The translations under genes and the position numbers were made by a program. The notes beneath the pieces are model-generated. The model searched no databases. It was not told the DNA's origin and worked only from the letters and a program-made list of their open reading frames with translations. DNA of 64,000 nucleotides from Halomonas faecis (GTDB lineage: Bacteria > Pseudomonadota > Gammaproteobacteria > Pseudomonadales > Halomonadaceae). The stretch lies in contig NZ_JAACZO010000005.1 in the NCBI RefSeq assembly GCF_010993975.1, positions 1-64,000 on the forward strand, in the 5' to 3' direction. Shown here piece after piece: positions 7,832 through 16,805 of the stretch; positions within the stretch are counted from its first letter, which is position 1, and each line of letters starts with the position of its first letter.

Positions 7832-8413
7832 GTGAGCGGATTTCATGAGCGACTACTGACCCTCTCGTCGCGCCGCCAGCAGGCGTTCATGGCGGCGCTC
7901 ATCGAGCGGCTGCTGCCCAACTATGCGCTCTATGCGCAGACCGCCGGCCATGGCGACGTCCATGGCCTGCGCGTGATTCTCGACCTGGTCTGGGAACGGT
8001 TGGCGGTTCAAGGCGCGAAGATCGACTTCGAGCGCCAGGCCGAGAAGCTCGCTGGACTGGAACCGCCGGGCGATGACGACAGCTTCGGGGCGCGCCGGGC
8101 GTTGGAGGCGGTGGTGGCGCTATCGGCGCTGCTCGACACGCTTCAGGGCGAGGCACCGGATGCCGTCCTCGAGGTGAGTCGGACCTCCAAGGGGGGCGTA
8201 CGCGCCTTCATCGAACTCACCGAGGGCGAGGTGGATGATCAGCGTTTGGCCGCCCTGGTACGCGAGCACCCACTGATGACGGAGGAGAACGCCTTCCAGG
8301 ACGCCGTACTCGAGGCGGCCGAGGAGGGCGTGCTGGACCGGGACGCGCTGAAGACGCTGCGTCGGCTGGGACGCAACGAAGGCGTCAGCAACCTGGGGCT
8401 ATCCGCGGAGTAG
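7832..8413 (+). CDS. DUF416 (YjaG) family protein
   Basis: The 193-aa protein is acidic and mostly helical, and matches the DUF416 family known from E. coli YjaG (function unknown). The N-terminal FHERLLTLSSRRQQAFMAALI and the glutamate-rich stretch around residue 155 are typical. It begins with GTG at 7832, preceded by GAGGAGACTT, which supports this start. It lies 38 bp after the ATL gene and may share its transcript. No catalytic motif is visible. Confidence 0.8.
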   Translation: MSGFHERLLTLSSRRQQAFMAALIERLLPNYALYAQTAGHGDVHGLRVILDLVWERLAVQGAKIDFERQAEKLAGLEPPGDDDSFGARRALEAVVALSALLDTLQGEAPDAVLEVSRTSKGGVRAFIELTEGEVDDQRLAALVREHPLMTEENAFQDAVLEAAEEGVLDRDALKTLRRLGRNEGVSNLGLSAE

Positions 8414-8422
8414 CGCGGAGAC

Positions 8423-8926
8423 TCAGAAACGCCACCCGGCGGTGACCATCATGCCTGCAGTGCCGAAGACGATCAGATCGGCCTCGGCACGCTTCCAGCG
8501 TGCCCCCACCGTGGGCAGCAACGCTGGGGCGACGCCGTAACGGTTGAAGGGAATCTTGTCGCGATACTCGCCTCGATAGCCATGCAGCAACCCGCCGCTC
8601 AGCTTGGCGCGCAGGGTGACGTCTCCGGCTTGCCAGAAGGGAAACTCCCGCCCGACATAGAGGTAGTGCGAGTCCTGACTGAATGAGTTGCGAAAGCGGG
8701 CGCCGCCGGCGAACCAGCGGTCGGGATTGTGCAGCTCCACGCCAATCAGGTGCTGGTCGTTGGTGTGGTCGGGGTCGTCGCTGAAGTGGGTCGTGTAGAG
8801 GCCAGCCTGCACCAGCACGTGATCCAGCTCCATGGTAGGAGGCCATGTCGCGTGTTCGGCGATCGCCGGGCCGGCGCCTCCTGACAGCAGTAGCATCGCA
8901 GCGCTTAGCCATCGATGCAGCAGCAT
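8423..8926 (-). CDS. Small outer-membrane beta-barrel-type protein, exported
   Basis: The 167-aa product starts at ATG 8926, which has GAAGGAGCTTCCC upstream and yields a normal signal peptide (LLHRWLSAAMLLLSGGAGPAIA). An in-frame ATG nine codons upstream lies too close to hisF and lacks this ribosome site. The mature part has alternating beta-strand patterns and ends in GMMVTAGWRF, with the terminal Phe typical of outer-membrane proteins. Motifs such as VQAGLYTTHFSDDPDH and LLHGYRGEYRDKIP recall a Pseudomonas family sometimes annotated as a glycerol-3-phosphate transporter, which I consider unproven. It follows hisF by 23 bp and probably ends the his operon transcript. Confidence 0.7.
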   Translation of the reverse strand: MLLHRWLSAAMLLLSGGAGPAIAEHATWPPTMELDHVLVQAGLYTTHFSDDPDHTNDQHLIGVELHNPDRWFAGGARFRNSFSQDSHYLYVGREFPFWQAGDVTLRAKLSGGLLHGYRGEYRDKIPFNRYGVAPALLPTVGARWKRAEADLIVFGTAGMMVTAGWRF

Positions 8927-8949
8927 GGGAAGCTCCTTCGGGTCTGTAG

Positions 8950-9723
8950 TCACAGGCGCATATTGATGCCGCGCTCGGCCATGTAGCGTTTGGCTTCGGG
9001 GATGGTGTACTCACCGAAGTGAAAGATGCTGGCAGCGAGCACGGCATCGGCACCGCCCTCGCGGATTCCCTCCACTAGGTGGTCGAGGTTGCCAACGCCG
9101 CCCGAAGCGATCACCGGCACGCTCACCGCCTCGCTGATGGCACGGGTCACGCCGAGGTCGAAGCCGGCCTTGGTGCCGTCGCGATCCATGCTGGTGAGCA
9201 GCAGCTCGCCGGCACCGTACTCGACCATCTTCTTCGCCCACTCGATGGCGTCCAGGCCGGTAGGGCGTCGCCCGCCGTGGGTGAAGATCTCCCAGCGCGG
9301 CGGCTCGCCCTCCTGGGAGACCCGTTTGGCGTCGATGGCCACCACGATGCACTGACTGCCGAAGCGTTCGGCGGCCTCGTGCACGAACTCGGGGTTGTTC
9401 ACCGCGGCGGTGTTGATCGAGACCTTGTCGGCGCCGGCGTTGAGCATGGTGCGGATGTCGTCGCAGGTCCGGATGCCGCCGCCCACGGTGAGCGGGATGA
9501 ACACCTCGCCGGCGATTCTCTCGACCATCTCTACGGTGGTGTCACGATCCTCGTGACTGGCGGTGATGTCGAGGAAGGTGATCTCGTCGGCACCCTGCTG
9601 ATTGTAGCGCTGGGCGATCTCCACCGGATCGCCGGCATCACGGATGCCGATGAAGTTGACGCCCTTGACCACGCGGCCGGCGTCGACGTCCAGACAGGGA
9701 ATGATGCGCTTGGCGAGTGGCAT
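8950..9723 (-). CDS. hisF: Imidazole glycerol phosphate synthase, cyclase subunit
   Basis: HisF (257 aa) is the (beta-alpha)8 barrel that closes the imidazole ring using ammonia from HisH, giving imidazole-glycerol phosphate and AICAR. Seen here are the start [21 protein letters not shown] with catalytic Asp11, the second-half aspartate region VVAIDAKR near 130, and phosphate-binding [11 protein letters not shown]. The frame is open 13 codons further upstream, but the ATG at 9723 gives the standard N-terminus. It begins 2 bp after the hisA stop, so translation is probably coupled. Confidence 0.95.
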   Translation of the reverse strand: MPLAKRIIPCLDVDAGRVVKGVNFIGIRDAGDPVEIAQRYNQQGADEITFLDITASHEDRDTTVEMVERIAGEVFIPLTVGGGIRTCDDIRTMLNAGADKVSINTAAVNNPEFVHEAAERFGSQCIVVAIDAKRVSQEGEPPRWEIFTHGGRRPTGLDAIEWAKKMVEYGAGELLLTSMDRDGTKAGFDLGVTRAISEAVSVPVIASGGVGNLDHLVEGIREGGADAVLAASIFHFGEYTIPEAKRYMAERGINMRL

Positions 9724-9725
9724 GG

Positions 9726-10478
9726 TTAGCTCCCGGTCCGATTGGCAAGGAGGGCGTCGCACAAGCGCTGGCCCTCGGCCAGGTCGAGCGAGCCTTCATA
9801 GATGGCGCGGCCGGTGATGGCGCCCAGGATGCCCGGCTCGCCAGCAGCGGCCAGCGCACGCAGGTCGTCGAGGTTGGTCACCCCGCCCGAGGCGATGACC
9901 GGTAGGCCCCCGTCGCGGGCGAGGGCCGCGGTGGCCTCCACGTTGACGCCGCTCATCATGCCATCCCTGGCGATGTCGGTGTAGACGATGCTCGAGACAC
10001 CGTCGTCGGCGAAGCGCTTGGCGAGCTCCACGGCCTTGACCTGCGATACCTCGGCCCAGCCGTCGGTGGCGACGAAGCCGTCGCGGGCATCGAGGCCGAC
10101 GATCACGTGGCCCGGGAACTGGCGGCACATCTTGCCGACGAAGGCTGGCTCCTTGACCGCCTGCGTGCCGATGATCAGGTAAGAGACGCCGGCATCCAGG
10201 TAGTGCTCGATGGTCTCGGCGGAGCGGATGCCGCCGCCGATCTGGATCGGCAGCTCGGGGAAGCGTCGGGCGATGGCGGTGACCGCATCGGCGTTGACCG
10301 GTTTGCCGGCGAAGGCGCCGTTGAGGTCGACCAGGTGCAGGCGGCGGGCGCCGGCGGCCACCCAGCGCTCGGCCATGGCCACCGGGTCGTCGCCATAGGT
10401 GGTGGCATCGTCCATGCGGCCCTGCTTGAGGCGCACGCAGTGACCGTCCTTGAGATCGATGGCGGGAATAACCAGCAT
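9726..10478 (-). CDS. hisA: ProFAR isomerase (phosphoribosylformimino-AICAR-P isomerase)
   Basis: HisA (250 aa) catalyses an Amadori-type isomerisation of ProFAR to PRFAR, the substrate of HisF/HisH. The barrel protein begins [20 protein letters not shown] with catalytic Asp8, has IQIGGGIRS near 78, VGLDARDG with the second Asp near 130, and the C-terminal phosphate motif [11 protein letters not shown]. It sits 22 bp downstream of hisH and 2 bp upstream of hisF in the leftward operon. Confidence 0.95.
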   Translation of the reverse strand: MLVIPAIDLKDGHCVRLKQGRMDDATTYGDDPVAMAERWVAAGARRLHLVDLNGAFAGKPVNADAVTAIARRFPELPIQIGGGIRSAETIEHYLDAGVSYLIIGTQAVKEPAFVGKMCRQFPGHVIVGLDARDGFVATDGWAEVSQVKAVELAKRFADDGVSSIVYTDIARDGMMSGVNVEATAALARDGGLPVIASGGVTNLDDLRALAAAGEPGILGAITGRAIYEGSLDLAEGQRLCDALLANRTGS

Positions 10479-10500
10479 GTCGGGATCCTTTCGGCGCGAC

Positions 10501-11142
10501 TCAGGGCGCCCAGTTGACGAAGTTCTCGAGGAGCTTCAGACCAGCGCGGGAGCTCTTCTCGGGATGGAACTGCACGGCAAAGGTCGCATCGCGGCCGATG
10601 GCGACATGAGCCTGGATGCGGCCGTAATCGGTGGTGCCGAAGACCGCGGCGTCATCGGCGGCATCGACGTAGTAGCTGTGCACGAAGTAGAAATGTTCGT
10701 CCTGGTCGATGCCCGCCCACAGCGGGTGCGCATGATTCTGATGCACCAGGTTCCAGCCCATGTGCGGCACCTTGAGGCGATGGTCGCGGTCGTCGCGCAT
10801 GTCGCCGGGGAAGCGCCTGACTTCGCCGGCCAGAAAGCCCAGACAGGCAATGCCACCGTTCTCCTCGCTGTGGCCGAGCAGCATCTGCTGGCCGACGCAA
10901 ATTCCCAGCAGCGGCTTTTCCTGACTGGCCAGAAGCTCTTCGACCAGGCCGCGCAGTTCAGTGCGCTCGAGTTCGCCCATGCAGTCGCGAATCGCTCCCT
11001 GGCCGGGCAGCACCAGACGGGTGGCGCCATGGATACGGCGGGCATCGCGGGTGATCACCACGTTTTCATGGGTGACGTGTTCCAGTGCCTTGGCGACGGA
11101 ATGCAGGTTGCCCATTCCGTAGTCGATGACGGCAATGGTCAT
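10501..11142 (-). CDS. hisH: Imidazole glycerol phosphate synthase, glutaminase subunit
   Basis: HisH (213 aa) releases ammonia from glutamine for HisF. The class I amidotransferase triad is intact: Cys82 in [17 protein letters not shown], and the His/Glu pair in VQFHPEKSS near the C-terminus. The open frame runs 49 codons further upstream over the hisB tail, but the ATG at 11142 gives the family start [12 protein letters not shown] and has GGAGCGCCCC before it. The gap to hisB is 31 bp. Confidence 0.95.
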   Translation of the reverse strand: MTIAVIDYGMGNLHSVAKALEHVTHENVVITRDARRIHGATRLVLPGQGAIRDCMGELERTELRGLVEELLASQEKPLLGICVGQQMLLGHSEENGGIACLGFLAGEVRRFPGDMRDDRDHRLKVPHMGWNLVHQNHAHPLWAGIDQDEHFYFVHSYYVDAADDAAVFGTTDYGRIQAHVAIGRDATFAVQFHPEKSSRAGLKLLENFVNWAP

Positions 11143-11173
11143 GGGGCGCTCCTCGTGTGGTCGTGCGGCGGCC

Positions 11174-11767
11174 TCACAGGCAGCCCTTGGTGGAGGGCAT
11201 CTGGCCGGCCATGCGCGGGTCCGGCGCCACGGCCATGCGCAGCGCGCGGCCGAAGGCCTTGAAGATGGTTTCTGCCTGGTGATGGGCATTGAAACCTTTC
11301 AGGTTGTCGATGTGCAGGGTGACGCGGGCGTGGTTGACGAAACCCTGGAAGAATTCCCAGAACAGCTGGGTATCGAGACGGCCGATGGTGGCGCGCGTGA
11401 ATTCGACGTTCATGAACAGGCCGGGACGGCCGGAAAAGTCGACGACCACCCGTGAAAGCGCTTCGTCGAGAGGCACGTAGGCGTGACCATAGCGGTAGAT
11501 GCCACGCTTGTCGCCGATCGCCTCGGCGAAGGCTTGGCCGAGCGTGATGCCGAGATCCTCGACGGTGTGGTGATCGTCGATGTGCAGGTCGCCTACCGCC
11601 TTGATCTCCAGGTCGATCAGGCCATGGCGGGCCACCTGGTCGAGCATGTGGTCGAGGAAGGGCACACCGCTCTCGCCGGTGAGGCGGCCCTCGCCGTCGA
11701 GGTTGACGGTCGCCGTGATCTGGGTCTCACGAGTGTCACGGGTGACGGTGGCGATACGCTCGGACAT
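11174..11767 (-). CDS. hisB: Imidazoleglycerol-phosphate dehydratase
   Basis: HisB (197 aa) dehydrates imidazole-glycerol phosphate to imidazole-acetol phosphate, the HisC substrate. It is the monofunctional dehydratase, without the phosphatase domain found in enterics. Metal-binding histidine motifs are visible: [23 protein letters not shown], and [14 protein letters not shown] near the C-terminus. The ATG at 11767 is chosen over an in-frame ATG 19 codons earlier because [15 protein letters not shown] is the usual start and GGGAGAG precedes it. It is the first gene of the leftward hisBHAF operon. Confidence 0.95.
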   Translation of the reverse strand: MSERIATVTRDTRETQITATVNLDGEGRLTGESGVPFLDHMLDQVARHGLIDLEIKAVGDLHIDDHHTVEDLGITLGQAFAEAIGDKRGIYRYGHAYVPLDEALSRVVVDFSGRPGLFMNVEFTRATIGRLDTQLFWEFFQGFVNHARVTLHIDNLKGFNAHHQAETIFKAFGRALRMAVAPDPRMAGQMPSTKGCL

Positions 11768-11954
11768 GTCGCACTCTCCCGCGCTGTCGCGCGTTTCGGG
11801 GTTGGGCCCGGCGTATACCGGCATGTCCGGTTACCGGGCGGGCAAGCCGTCGAGCTTGCCACCTCAGGGCGGACATTATAGAGAATCGGTGCCCCCATCC
11901 GCTACAATGCGCGAATCGGGCGGCCGCTGCGCCTCCAGTTCCGGGAGATTCGCC

Positions 11955-12410
11955 ATGCCGGTAACGCTTCACTTCGTCGATCAGGCCGTGTGGACAGAGG
12001 ATGCCCAGGTTCAACACGATCTGCAGCGGATCTATGCCGATGCACCGGCCGAGCGACTCTCCGGCTCGGTCGATGACTTCATCCACGGTCATCTCGCGGC
12101 CGGGCACTACTTCGGCTGCGCGCGCTTCAACGACCGCTTGCTGGGTGCCGTGGCGATTCACCCGGATCCCGAGGCCTGGTGGCTCTCTCAACTCTGCGTG
12201 CGCAAGACCACGCGCCGGCGAGGTGTGGGGTCGCGGCTGCTGGCACTGGTCAGTGGGGCGGCCTACCGTCAGGGCTGCCAGCTGCGCGCACCGGCTTCCC
12301 AATTGCCGCTGCCCGACCAACTGCTGCTGGCAAGGCTGGGCTATCGGCTGCACGATACCGGCGACTATTTCGAACTGGCACCTCCCTCGCAAGGAGACAG
12401 CGAGACATGA
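11955..12410 (+). CDS. GNAT protein related to PanM/PanZ (PanD maturation factor)
   Basis: The 151-aa protein is a GNAT acetyltransferase-fold protein. The stretch GCARFNDRLLGAV, then LSQLCVRKTTRRRGVGSRLL, contains the acetyl-CoA pyrophosphate loop (RRGVGSRL) and closely resembles E. coli PanZ, which senses acetyl-CoA and triggers self-cleavage of aspartate decarboxylase PanD. This assignment is by family resemblance; a different acetyltransferase role cannot be excluded. The ATG at 11955 follows GGGAGATTCGCC. It is divergent from hisB and overlaps asmA by 4 bp. Confidence 0.7.
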   Translation: MPVTLHFVDQAVWTEDAQVQHDLQRIYADAPAERLSGSVDDFIHGHLAAGHYFGCARFNDRLLGAVAIHPDPEAWWLSQLCVRKTTRRRGVGSRLLALVSGAAYRQGCQLRAPASQLPLPDQLLLARLGYRLHDTGDYFELAPPSQGDSET

Positions 12411-14740
12411 AGCGACTCTTTCAGCTGCTGTTGGCGGCCATCGGCATTCTGGGCGTGGTGGTCGTTGCCGTCGTGGTCTATGTCACGACTTTCCTCGACC
12501 CGGAGGATCTCAAGCCGCACCTCGTCGAGATCGTACGTGAGCACAGCGGTTTGGAGCTCGAACTGGCGGGCCCGCTCAGCTGGTCCTTCTATCCCCGCGT
12601 CGGGGTGAGTATCGCTGACGTCGAGGGACGCCTTCCCGAGCAGGAAAGTAGGGAGCCGTTACTGGCTTTCCAGCGTGCTGAAGTCAGTCTCTCCTTTGCC
12701 ACCCTGCTGCGGGGCGAGATCGCCATCGAAGGTGTGACGCTGGATGGCGTGCAACTCTACCTCGAGCGCGATGCGGAGGGGCAGGGCAATTGGGAGCCGC
12801 TGCTGGAACGTCTGGAGGAGCCGGCTCCAGGCTCTCCGGCCCCGGCTAGCGCGGGCATCAACCCCCTCGGCGAGAGCCACCTGTCGGTATCGCTCAACGT
12901 CGCAAGCGTCAAGGTCCGCAATGGGGAGGTAGTGTTTCGTGACCTGGGCAGTCAGCGTGAGTGGCTGCTCGAGTCGTTCAGTTTCACCGGCACCAATGTC
13001 AACCCGCGCAGCGATTTTCCGCTCCAGGCGTCGTTCCAGCTGGCTCACTATGGCGCTTTGGACTGGCGTGAGCTGGAGCGCCCACCGACGCTGACCAGCG
13101 AGGTTTCGCTGGACACCCGGGCCCGTCTGGCTCTGGCCGAACGGCGCTATGCGCTGGAGAATTTCACCCTCGACACCGCCACCCGTCTCGAGGAAGCGGA
13201 ACGCGATCACACGGCGACCCTCAGCGGCGAGCGACTGGCTCTGGACCTGGTCGAACGGCAACTGGAACTGATTGCCGGACAACTGCAAAGCCCTCTGCAG
13301 CATCAGGCGCTGGGTGAAGAGGCGCTGCCGTTGGAGCTCGACTTCGCGCTGGAGGCCGATCTTGCCGGACAGAGTGCTCGGCTGCGAGACCTTGTGCTTT
13401 CCGGGCCCGACGGGTTGCGTGCGACGGGCAATCTCGAGTTCTCCGGTCTAGACCAGGCGCTGACCTACCGCGGCGTGCTGGACGTAGAGCCGTTGTCGCT
13501 GCGCCCCTGGCTGGAGAGATTCGGGCACACGCCCGTTACGGCCGACGCTGAGGCGCTCTCCGATGTGGCCTTGACCAGCCCTGTCGAAGGTGACCTGTCA
13601 CGCTTGGCGCTGCCCGAGCTGACCCTGACTCTCGATGACAGCACCTTTACCGGCAGCCTGAAGGCAGGCCTGGATGGACAGCGAATGGAGGTCTCGCTGC
13701 AGGGCGATACCCTCGATCTGGATGCCTACCTGCCCCCGCGCGAGGCAGCGCCCGAGGACTCCGCCAGCCGAGGCATCATCGGGGTCGGGCGCGCCCATGC
13801 GCAAGCGGACGAGACACCCCTGGTGCCTGCCGAATGGCTGGCCACGTTCGAACTGGATGGCGAGCTGACACTGGAGCGTCTGCGTCTTTTGGGCCTCGAC
13901 TTCACCCAGGTGGAGCTGGCGTTGGCCGGAGGGGAGGGGCGGCAGCGCCTCGAGCGTTTTGCCTCACGCTTCTACGCTGGCCGACTTTCCGCCACCGGCG
14001 AACTCGACCTGACCCGCGAGCCGATTCACTGGCAACTCTCCCCGACCTTGTCGGGCGTCAGCCTCGAGCCGCTTTACGAGGCCTGGCAGCAAGGCGAGGA
14101 ATCGGCGCCATTGCGGGGTCGGCTCACCAGCGAAGGCCGGCTCACTGCCAGCGGCAATTCGTTGCCTGTTCTGCGCCGTCACCTCAACGGTGAGCTGAGT
14201 GTGCAGGTGGACCAGGGGGCCATTCTCGACGTCAATGTCTCCCGCGAGCTGTGTGCGGTGGCGGCCACGCTGGAAGGCGAGCAGATGACGAATGACTGGA
14301 GTGAAGACACTCGCTTCGACCGAGCTGCGCTGAGCGTGACGATCAGCGATGGAGTGGCGCGCAGCGATGATATCGAGCTTGCGCTGCCGGGCATCGCCGT
14401 CAATGGCGAAGGCGAACTGGATCTGGTTACCGAGCGCTTCGACCTGCGCGCCGACACGCGCTTCGTCGACACCGCCGATGCGGCATGCCGCGTCAACCCA
14501 AGGCTCGAGCGTGTTCCCTTGCCGGTTCGCTGTTCCGGCGACTACACCGGCGACAGCAGTGAGTGGTGCCGCTTCGATCGCGAGGCATTCCAGGAGACCC
14601 TGGCAACGCTGCTACGCGAGGAAGCGGGGCGGCGTGCCGGCGAGGCCATAGAAGAGCGGTTGGGCGGCGCTCTCGACGAGCGTATCGGTGAAGAGGCCGG
14701 CAAGGAGCTTCGCGATGCCCTGCGCGGCCTTTTCGACTGA
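12407..14740 (+). CDS. asmA: AsmA family protein
   Basis: This 777-aa protein has one N-terminal membrane segment (LFQLLLAAIGILGVVVVAV) followed by a long periplasmic region. The N-terminal signature FLDPEDLKPHLVEIVREHSGLELELAGPL is typical of AsmA, and the C-terminal AsmA-like domain contains the region from QVDQGAILDVNVSRELCAV onwards. AsmA-like proteins are thought to act as bridge-like lipid carriers between inner and outer membranes. The C-terminus is rich in charged helix residues (REEAGRRAGEAIEERLGG). The ATG overlaps the PanM-like stop, and mutY follows after 73 bp. Confidence 0.88.
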   Translation: MKRLFQLLLAAIGILGVVVVAVVVYVTTFLDPEDLKPHLVEIVREHSGLELELAGPLSWSFYPRVGVSIADVEGRLPEQESREPLLAFQRAEVSLSFATLLRGEIAIEGVTLDGVQLYLERDAEGQGNWEPLLERLEEPAPGSPAPASAGINPLGESHLSVSLNVASVKVRNGEVVFRDLGSQREWLLESFSFTGTNVNPRSDFPLQASFQLAHYGALDWRELERPPTLTSEVSLDTRARLALAERRYALENFTLDTATRLEEAERDHTATLSGERLALDLVERQLELIAGQLQSPLQHQALGEEALPLELDFALEADLAGQSARLRDLVLSGPDGLRATGNLEFSGLDQALTYRGVLDVEPLSLRPWLERFGHTPVTADAEALSDVALTSPVEGDLSRLALPELTLTLDDSTFTGSLKAGLDGQRMEVSLQGDTLDLDAYLPPREAAPEDSASRGIIGVGRAHAQADETPLVPAEWLATFELDGELTLERLRLLGLDFTQVELALAGGEGRQRLERFASRFYAGRLSATGELDLTREPIHWQLSPTLSGVSLEPLYEAWQQGEESAPLRGRLTSEGRLTASGNSLPVLRRHLNGELSVQVDQGAILDVNVSRELCAVAATLEGEQMTNDWSEDTRFDRAALSVTISDGVARSDDIELALPGIAVNGEGELDLVTERFDLRADTRFVDTADAACRVNPRLERVPLPVRCSGDYTGDSSEWCRFDREAFQETLATLLREEAGRRAGEAIEERLGGALDERIGEEAGKELRDALRGLFD

Positions 14741-14813
14741 GGCCAGGCCTGCCGTGCAGCGCCGAGGCGCTTGCGATCGGCGCGAGTTGGCTGATGACGC
14801 GACCGGGAGAGAC

Positions 14814-15899
14814 ATGACCCAGATGCCGATCCTTGCCCCCGAGGCGTTCCAGCGGCGGCTGCTGGACTGGTTCGACGTCCACGGCCGCCACGATCTGCCG
14901 TGGCAGCAGGAGCGCACGCCCTACCGCGTGTGGGTCTCGGAAATCATGCTGCAGCAGACCCAGGTCGCTACCGTGATTCCCTACTTCGAGCGGTTCATGG
15001 CGCGCTTTCCTAACGTGCAGGCGCTGGCAGCGTCCGATCAGGACGCCGTTCTGCACTTGTGGACGGGGCTCGGCTACTACGCCCGCGGTCGCAACCTGCA
15101 CGAGGCCGCGCGTCGCGTCGTCGCGGAGCACGGCGGCGAGCTGCCGGTGCACAGCCTCGAGGCCCTGGCCGCGCTGCCGGGCATCGGCCGCTCTACGGCC
15201 GGGGCCATCATCGCGCAGAGTACCGGACGCCGTGCGGTCATCCTCGACGGCAACGTCAAGCGCAGCCTGGCTCGGCTGCATGCCGTCGAGGGCTGGCCGG
15301 GGCGAACCGCGGTGGCCCGGGAGCTATGGGCGCTGGCCGAGCACTATACTCCCAGGGAGCGCCTGGTCGACTATACCCAGGCCATGATGGACTTCGGCGC
15401 CACGCTGTGCCGCCGTGGCAGGCCCGAGTGCCAACGCTGCCCGTTCGCCGACGTGTGCATCGCCCATGCCCGGGGTGAGGAGCGCCGCTTTCCCGAGTCG
15501 AAACCCAGAAAGGCATTGCCCACTCGCACCACTCGCATGCTGTTGCTGCGTGATGCCGAAGGGCGCGTGCTGCTCGAGCAGCGCCCGCCCAGTGGGCTGT
15601 GGGGCGGGCTGTGGAGTCTGCCGCAGTTCGAGGATGCGGCGGCCCTGCGCGCCTGGCTCGACGTCCATGCGCCCGGGGCGGAGCTCGATGCATGTTGGAC
15701 CCCGTTTACACACGTATTCAGCCACTTTCGTCTGGAGGTCACTCCGCAGCCGGCCACTATCGACCGACTCGGGTCCGTGGGCGAGGCACGGCGCTGGTAC
15801 GATCCCGACGCCCCCGACCGGATCGGCCTGGCGGCACCGGTCAAGGCCTTGCTGAGTCGCCTGGCTACCTTCACGCTGGAGAACCCGCCGAGCCCGTGA
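14814..15899 (+). CDS. mutY: A/G-specific adenine DNA glycosylase
   Basis: MutY (361 aa) removes adenine opposite 8-oxoguanine. The HhH-GPD domain has catalytic Glu43 in WVSEIMLQQTQV, the helix-hairpin-helix LPGIGRSTAGAI, and Asp145 in ILDGNVKR. The iron-sulfur loop C199-X6-C206-X2-C209-X5-C215 is complete. A C-terminal NUDIX-like domain follows (PPSGLWGGLWSLPQF, HVFSHFRLEV) for recognising oxoG. The ATG at 14814 is preceded by GGGAGAG. The order asmA-mutY-yggX is common in related gammaproteobacteria. Confidence 0.95.
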   Translation: MTQMPILAPEAFQRRLLDWFDVHGRHDLPWQQERTPYRVWVSEIMLQQTQVATVIPYFERFMARFPNVQALAASDQDAVLHLWTGLGYYARGRNLHEAARRVVAEHGGELPVHSLEALAALPGIGRSTAGAIIAQSTGRRAVILDGNVKRSLARLHAVEGWPGRTAVARELWALAEHYTPRERLVDYTQAMMDFGATLCRRGRPECQRCPFADVCIAHARGEERRFPESKPRKALPTRTTRMLLLRDAEGRVLLEQRPPSGLWGGLWSLPQFEDAAALRAWLDVHAPGAELDACWTPFTHVFSHFRLEVTPQPATIDRLGSVGEARRWYDPDAPDRIGLAAPVKALLSRLATFTLENPPSP

Positions 15900-15934
15900 A
15901 CCGAACCACGACGACCCCCCTGAGGAGCCTACTC

Positions 15935-16207
15935 ATGACCCAGACCGTATACTGCCGTAAGTATCAGCAGGAGCTCGAGGCCTTGCCTTTTCCACCGTTA
16001 CCGGGGAAGAAAGGCCAGGAAATCCAGGCCAGCGTTTCCAAGCAGGCATGGGAAGAGTGGCAGGCGCTGCAAACGCGCCTGATCAACGAGAAACACCTCA
16101 GCCTGCTCGACCCCGAGGCGCGTGCGTACCTCAATGACCAGATGGAGCGCTTCCTCGATAACCGTGAAACGGACCGCGCCGAAGGCTATGTGCCGCCCGA
16201 GCAGTGA
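15935..16207 (+). CDS. YggX-type Fe(II) trafficking / oxidative damage protection protein
   Basis: The 90-aa protein starts MTQTVYCRKYQQELEALPFP with the conserved cysteine at 7, then PGKKGQEIQASVSKQAWEEW and a C-terminal YLNDQMERFL, all typical of YggX. These proteins help protect or repair iron-sulfur clusters during oxidative stress. The ATG at 15935 follows TGAGGAGCCTACTC. It lies 35 bp after mutY, whose product has an iron-sulfur cluster, and is probably co-transcribed. Confidence 0.93.
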   Translation: MTQTVYCRKYQQELEALPFPPLPGKKGQEIQASVSKQAWEEWQALQTRLINEKHLSLLDPEARAYLNDQMERFLDNRETDRAEGYVPPEQ

Positions 16208-16254
16208 CCGGGTGGCGCGCGTATTCCCGAGCCATCTTTTTGAAATGGCAGGGG

Positions 16255-16283
16255 TTGACGCAACAGCCCCCGTAGGGTTTAAT
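16255..16283 (+). promoter_or_regulatory. Promoter of the tRNA operon
   Basis: TTGACG (16255-16260) and TTTAAT (16278-16283) are separated by exactly 17 bp and followed by a GC-rich ACGCCCC discriminator, the pattern of stringently controlled stable-RNA promoters. The first tRNA begins 17 bp downstream of the -10 element. Confidence 0.75.
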
Positions 16284-16299
16284 ACGCCCCGTTGGCAGC

Positions 16300-16375
16300 G
16301 GCCAGATAGCTCAGTCGGTAGAGCAGGGGATTGAAAATCCCCGTGTCGGCGGTTCGATTCCGTCTCTGGCCACCA
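16300..16375 (+). tRNA. tRNA-Phe (GAA)
   Basis: The 76-nt sequence folds as a full cloverleaf: acceptor GGCCAGA/TCTGGCC, D-arm GCTC/GAGC, anticodon stem GGGGA/TCCCC with loop TTGAAAA (anticodon GAA), T-loop TTCGATT, and an encoded CCA end. Confidence 0.97.
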
Positions 16376-16380
16376 CATGC

Positions 16381-16455
16381 TGGGGTATAGCCAAGTGGTA
16401 AGGCACCGGTTTTTGGTATCGGCATTCCCAGGTTCGAATCCTGGTACCCCAGCCA
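16381..16455 (+). tRNA. tRNA-Gln (TTG)
   Basis: The 75-nt sequence has acceptor TGGGGTA/TACCCCA, the anticodon loop TTTTGGT (anticodon TTG), T-loop TTCGAAT, and an encoded CCA end. It begins five bases after tRNA-Phe. Its product is one of the tRNAs that SelU (5608-6732) would be expected to selenate. Confidence 0.97.
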
Positions 16456-16500
16456 CGCCAACCCCTTTCCGATGGCGCATCTCGCTCCGGTCGGTCCCGA

Positions 16501-16576
<76 letters not shown>

Positions 16577-16618
16577 CTCGGACCACCGCGAAATCAATAT
16601 GTTGCCCATCATGAGAAG

Positions 16619-16640
16619 CCGCCCGACGAGGCGGTTTTTT
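16619..16640 (+). terminator. Terminator of the tRNA operon
   Basis: CCGCC (16619-16623) pairs with GGCGG (16630-16634) around a 6-nt loop and is followed by TTTTTT. This ends the tRNA transcript 42 bp after tRNA-Thr and insulates it from ectD. Confidence 0.8.
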
Positions 16641-16805
16641 CGTGGGTGTCTACCCTCGGCGTACTCGCTCGCCCCTTGAAATCCTGGTCACGCGTCTCCA
16701 CGCATCTCACTACGGCAGGTTCAACCCGTTTCCAGACGGCCAATGACGGGCCGCCGGTACGATAGCGAATCTGAAACCGATCACGGATAGACAGGAGGTG
16801 ATTGG

